In this document: piece by piece, positions 5,099-6,135 of the stretch
How positions within the stretch are numbered: the first letter of the stretch is position 1
Layout: each line of letters begins with the position of its first letter
Assembly (NCBI GenBank): GCA_964608495.1
Contig: CAZSOQ010000283.1
Span: forward strand, 1-6,135
Origin: JAKORR01 sp964608495
GTDB lineage: Bacteria; Armatimonadota; Zipacnadia; Zipacnadales; FEN-943
DNA: 6,135 bases
Reading direction: 5' to 3'
Notes under the pieces: generated by a model
Seen by the model: the letters and a program-made list of their open reading frames with translations, nothing else
Told to the model about the DNA's origin: nothing
Database searches by the model: none
Position numbers and translations under genes: made by a program

Positions 5099-5650
5099 AT
5101 GCCCCTCTGCGACGCCGATGCCGTCGTGCGCTACGCCGGTCTCAGCGACCCGGACTGGGACCTGCTCGAGGCCCTCGTCCAGCGCGCCTCGGCCGCCATC
5201 GAGGACTACTGCGGCTGCGCCTTCGCCGCCGCGCAGCACGACGAGCTTCACGACATCCGCTCCGGCCAGAGCGAGGTCGCCCTGCGCCACTACCCGGTCA
5301 CGGCCCTGGCCGAGCTGCGCGACGGCGTGACCGCCACCTCGCCCGGCTGCGTCCTGAGCCCCGAGGAGTACCTGCTCGACGCCGACGCCGGCCTGCTGCG
5401 CCTGCGCGACGACTGTTTCACGCCTGGGCGCGCCGCCGTGCGCGTGGTCTACACCGCGGGCCCCGAGGCGCCGCCCGGGCCGGTCGTGCAGGCGGCTGTG
5501 ATGCTCGCCGCCGACTGGTACCGCAATCGCCCCGACGGCCGGGCTGTGCGCGAGGACTACGACGGCTACTCGGCGGCCTACGCGGCCGAGGCGATCCCCC
5601 CGCGCGTGGCCCGGCTGCTCGATCCCTACCGGCGGAGGCGGCTGGCATGA
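5099..5650 (+). CDS. gp6-like head-tail connector protein
   Basis: This is a probable head-tail connector (adaptor ring under the portal) of the HK97 gp6-like family, 183 residues. The architecture fits: an N-terminal helical segment (DADAVVRYAGLSDPDWDLL, then ALVQRASAAIEDYCGCAF), a central beta region carrying RHYPVTALAELRDG (63-76) and EYLLDADAGLLRL (90-102), the RVVYTAG strand (115-121), and a helical C-terminal part with VVQAAVMLAADWYRNR (129-144) and PPRVARLLDPYRRRR. The strand with VxYTAG, followed by P-x-x-V-x-x-A, is characteristic of this family. A strong Shine-Dalgarno precedes ATG 5099, and the stop overlaps the next start (ATGA), so the two are translationally coupled. In related phages this gene closely follows the capsid gene; here about 1.6 kb of inserted DNA separates them. 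The call rests on pattern and context, not on an alignment. Confidence 0.78.
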   Translation: MPLCDADAVVRYAGLSDPDWDLLEALVQRASAAIEDYCGCAFAAAQHDELHDIRSGQSEVALRHYPVTALAELRDGVTATSPGCVLSPEEYLLDADAGLLRLRDDCFTPGRAAVRVVYTAGPEAPPGPVVQAAVMLAADWYRNRPDGRAVREDYDGYSAAYAAEAIPPRVARLLDPYRRRRLA

Positions 5651-5973
5651 GCTTCGCCGCGCTGCTGACCGACACGGCCCACGTCTACGCGCGCTCGGCG
5701 GGCCAGGACCACTGGCACCGCGTGACCCGCGAGCCGGTGGCCTGCCGCGTCGTCCAGCTATCGCCGGGGGACGTGGAGTTCGGGCTGGAGGGCCTGCGCT
5801 CCGAGGTCACGCATCGCGGCCGCTGCCTGCCGCGCCCCGAGGTGCAGGCGGGGCGGAAGGTGGTGCTGGGGGACGGCCGGGCCTTCATCGTCGTGGCCCT
5901 GCGGCGGGTGAGCCATCCTGCGCCGGGCGGCCACCTGGCGCTGAGCCTACGGTCGTTCCCGGAGGACGAGTAG
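5647..5973 (+). CDS. Phage head closure / head-tail joining protein
   Basis: This is a small beta-rich protein of 108 residues resembling the SPP1 gp16-like head-completion family, which closes the connector channel and docks the tail. It begins MSFAALLTDTAHVYAR, where an N-terminal strand (HVYARS) is typical, and ends with a pattern of strands: GRCLPRPEVQAGRKVVLGDG (from about residue 58), then RAFIVVALRRVSHPAPGGHL and LALSLRS. The G-rKVvl-g-FiVvaLRrv-H-G-hL-L pattern is what I expect of this family. Its ATG overlaps the connector stop (ATGA), so the pair forms one operon, and the order connector then closure is standard in siphophage head modules. Tail genes would normally follow. Instead, REP-like 62-bp repeats begin 30 bp later, so any downstream tail genes lie beyond them. 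The call rests mainly on size, strand pattern and position. Confidence 0.72.
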   Translation: MSFAALLTDTAHVYARSAGQDHWHRVTREPVACRVVQLSPGDVEFGLEGLRSEVTHRGRCLPRPEVQAGRKVVLGDGRAFIVVALRRVSHPAPGGHLALSLRSFPEDE

Positions 5974-6003
5974 GGGAGAGGCGGGGACCCGGCCGCGCCG
6001 CCC

Positions 6004-6135
6004 GTAGTCGCAGGCTTTAGCCTGCGGGGGTGGCGCCGTGGTGATCCGTCTTTGCGGGGCACCCGGTAGTCGCAGGCTTCAGCCTGCGGGGGTGGCGCCG
6101 TGGTGATCCGTCTTTGCGGGGCACCCGGTAGTCGC
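6004..6135. repeat. 62-bp tandem repeat carrying a REP-like palindrome
   Basis: There are two full units, 6004-6065 and 6066-6127, and the first eight bases of a third (6128-6135), cut by the window end. The units differ at one base only, in the loop (TT versus TC) of the palindrome whose 8-bp arms are 6009-6016 and 6019-6026 in the first copy. The rest of the unit includes GGTGGCGCC and GTCTTTGCGGGGCACCCG. The palindrome core matches those at 683-700 and 1931-1946. Near-identity implies recent duplication. Confidence 0.9.

Overview
The window is GC-rich bacterial DNA holding part of a tailed-phage head module of the HK97 type. On the + strand, in the usual phage order, are a prohead protease (5' end cut by the window edge), a major capsid protein, a gp6-like head-tail connector and a head-closure/joining protein. 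Two genes of cellular type lie between them on the - strand: an M28-family zinc metallopeptidase between protease and capsid gene, and a DUF1559-type prepilin-like protein with an H-X9-DG signature between capsid and connector. The prepilin N-terminus (FTLIELLVVIAIIAILAAIL followed by FPVFAKAREKAK) is of the style common in Armatimonadota and, less exactly, Planctomycetota-like phyla. An uncultured Armatimonadota-like host is therefore my best guess (inference, moderate to low confidence).

Layout: 2-661 protease (+); 662-811 convergent gap with a pair of REP-like palindromes; 812-1741 M28 peptidase (-); 1742-2097 divergent gap with another REP-like palindrome; 2098-3477 capsid protein (+); 3478-3669 convergent gap with a strong hairpin; 3670-4410 prepilin-like gene (-) with a recognisable promoter; 4411-5098 divergent gap holding a 30-bp tandem repeat array broken by exactly 100 Ns; 5099-5650 connector and 5647-5973 head closure (+, ATGA overlap); 5974 to the end, a 62-bp tandem repeat built on the same REP-like palindrome.

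The four phage proteins would work together: capsid protein assembles into a procapsid, the protease matures it, and the connector and closure proteins join the head to a tail. Portal and terminase would be expected just left of the window and tail genes to the right. The two - strand genes have no obvious role in virion assembly, and they split the late genes into separate transcription units. That is unusual for an active phage. It fits a domesticated or gene-transfer-agent-like cluster, or a decaying prophage colonised by host genes and repeats. All four phage frames are nonetheless open and carry their key motifs. The N gap lies inside the repeat array, so the link between the left part (protease, capsid) and the right part (connector, closure) rests on scaffolding.
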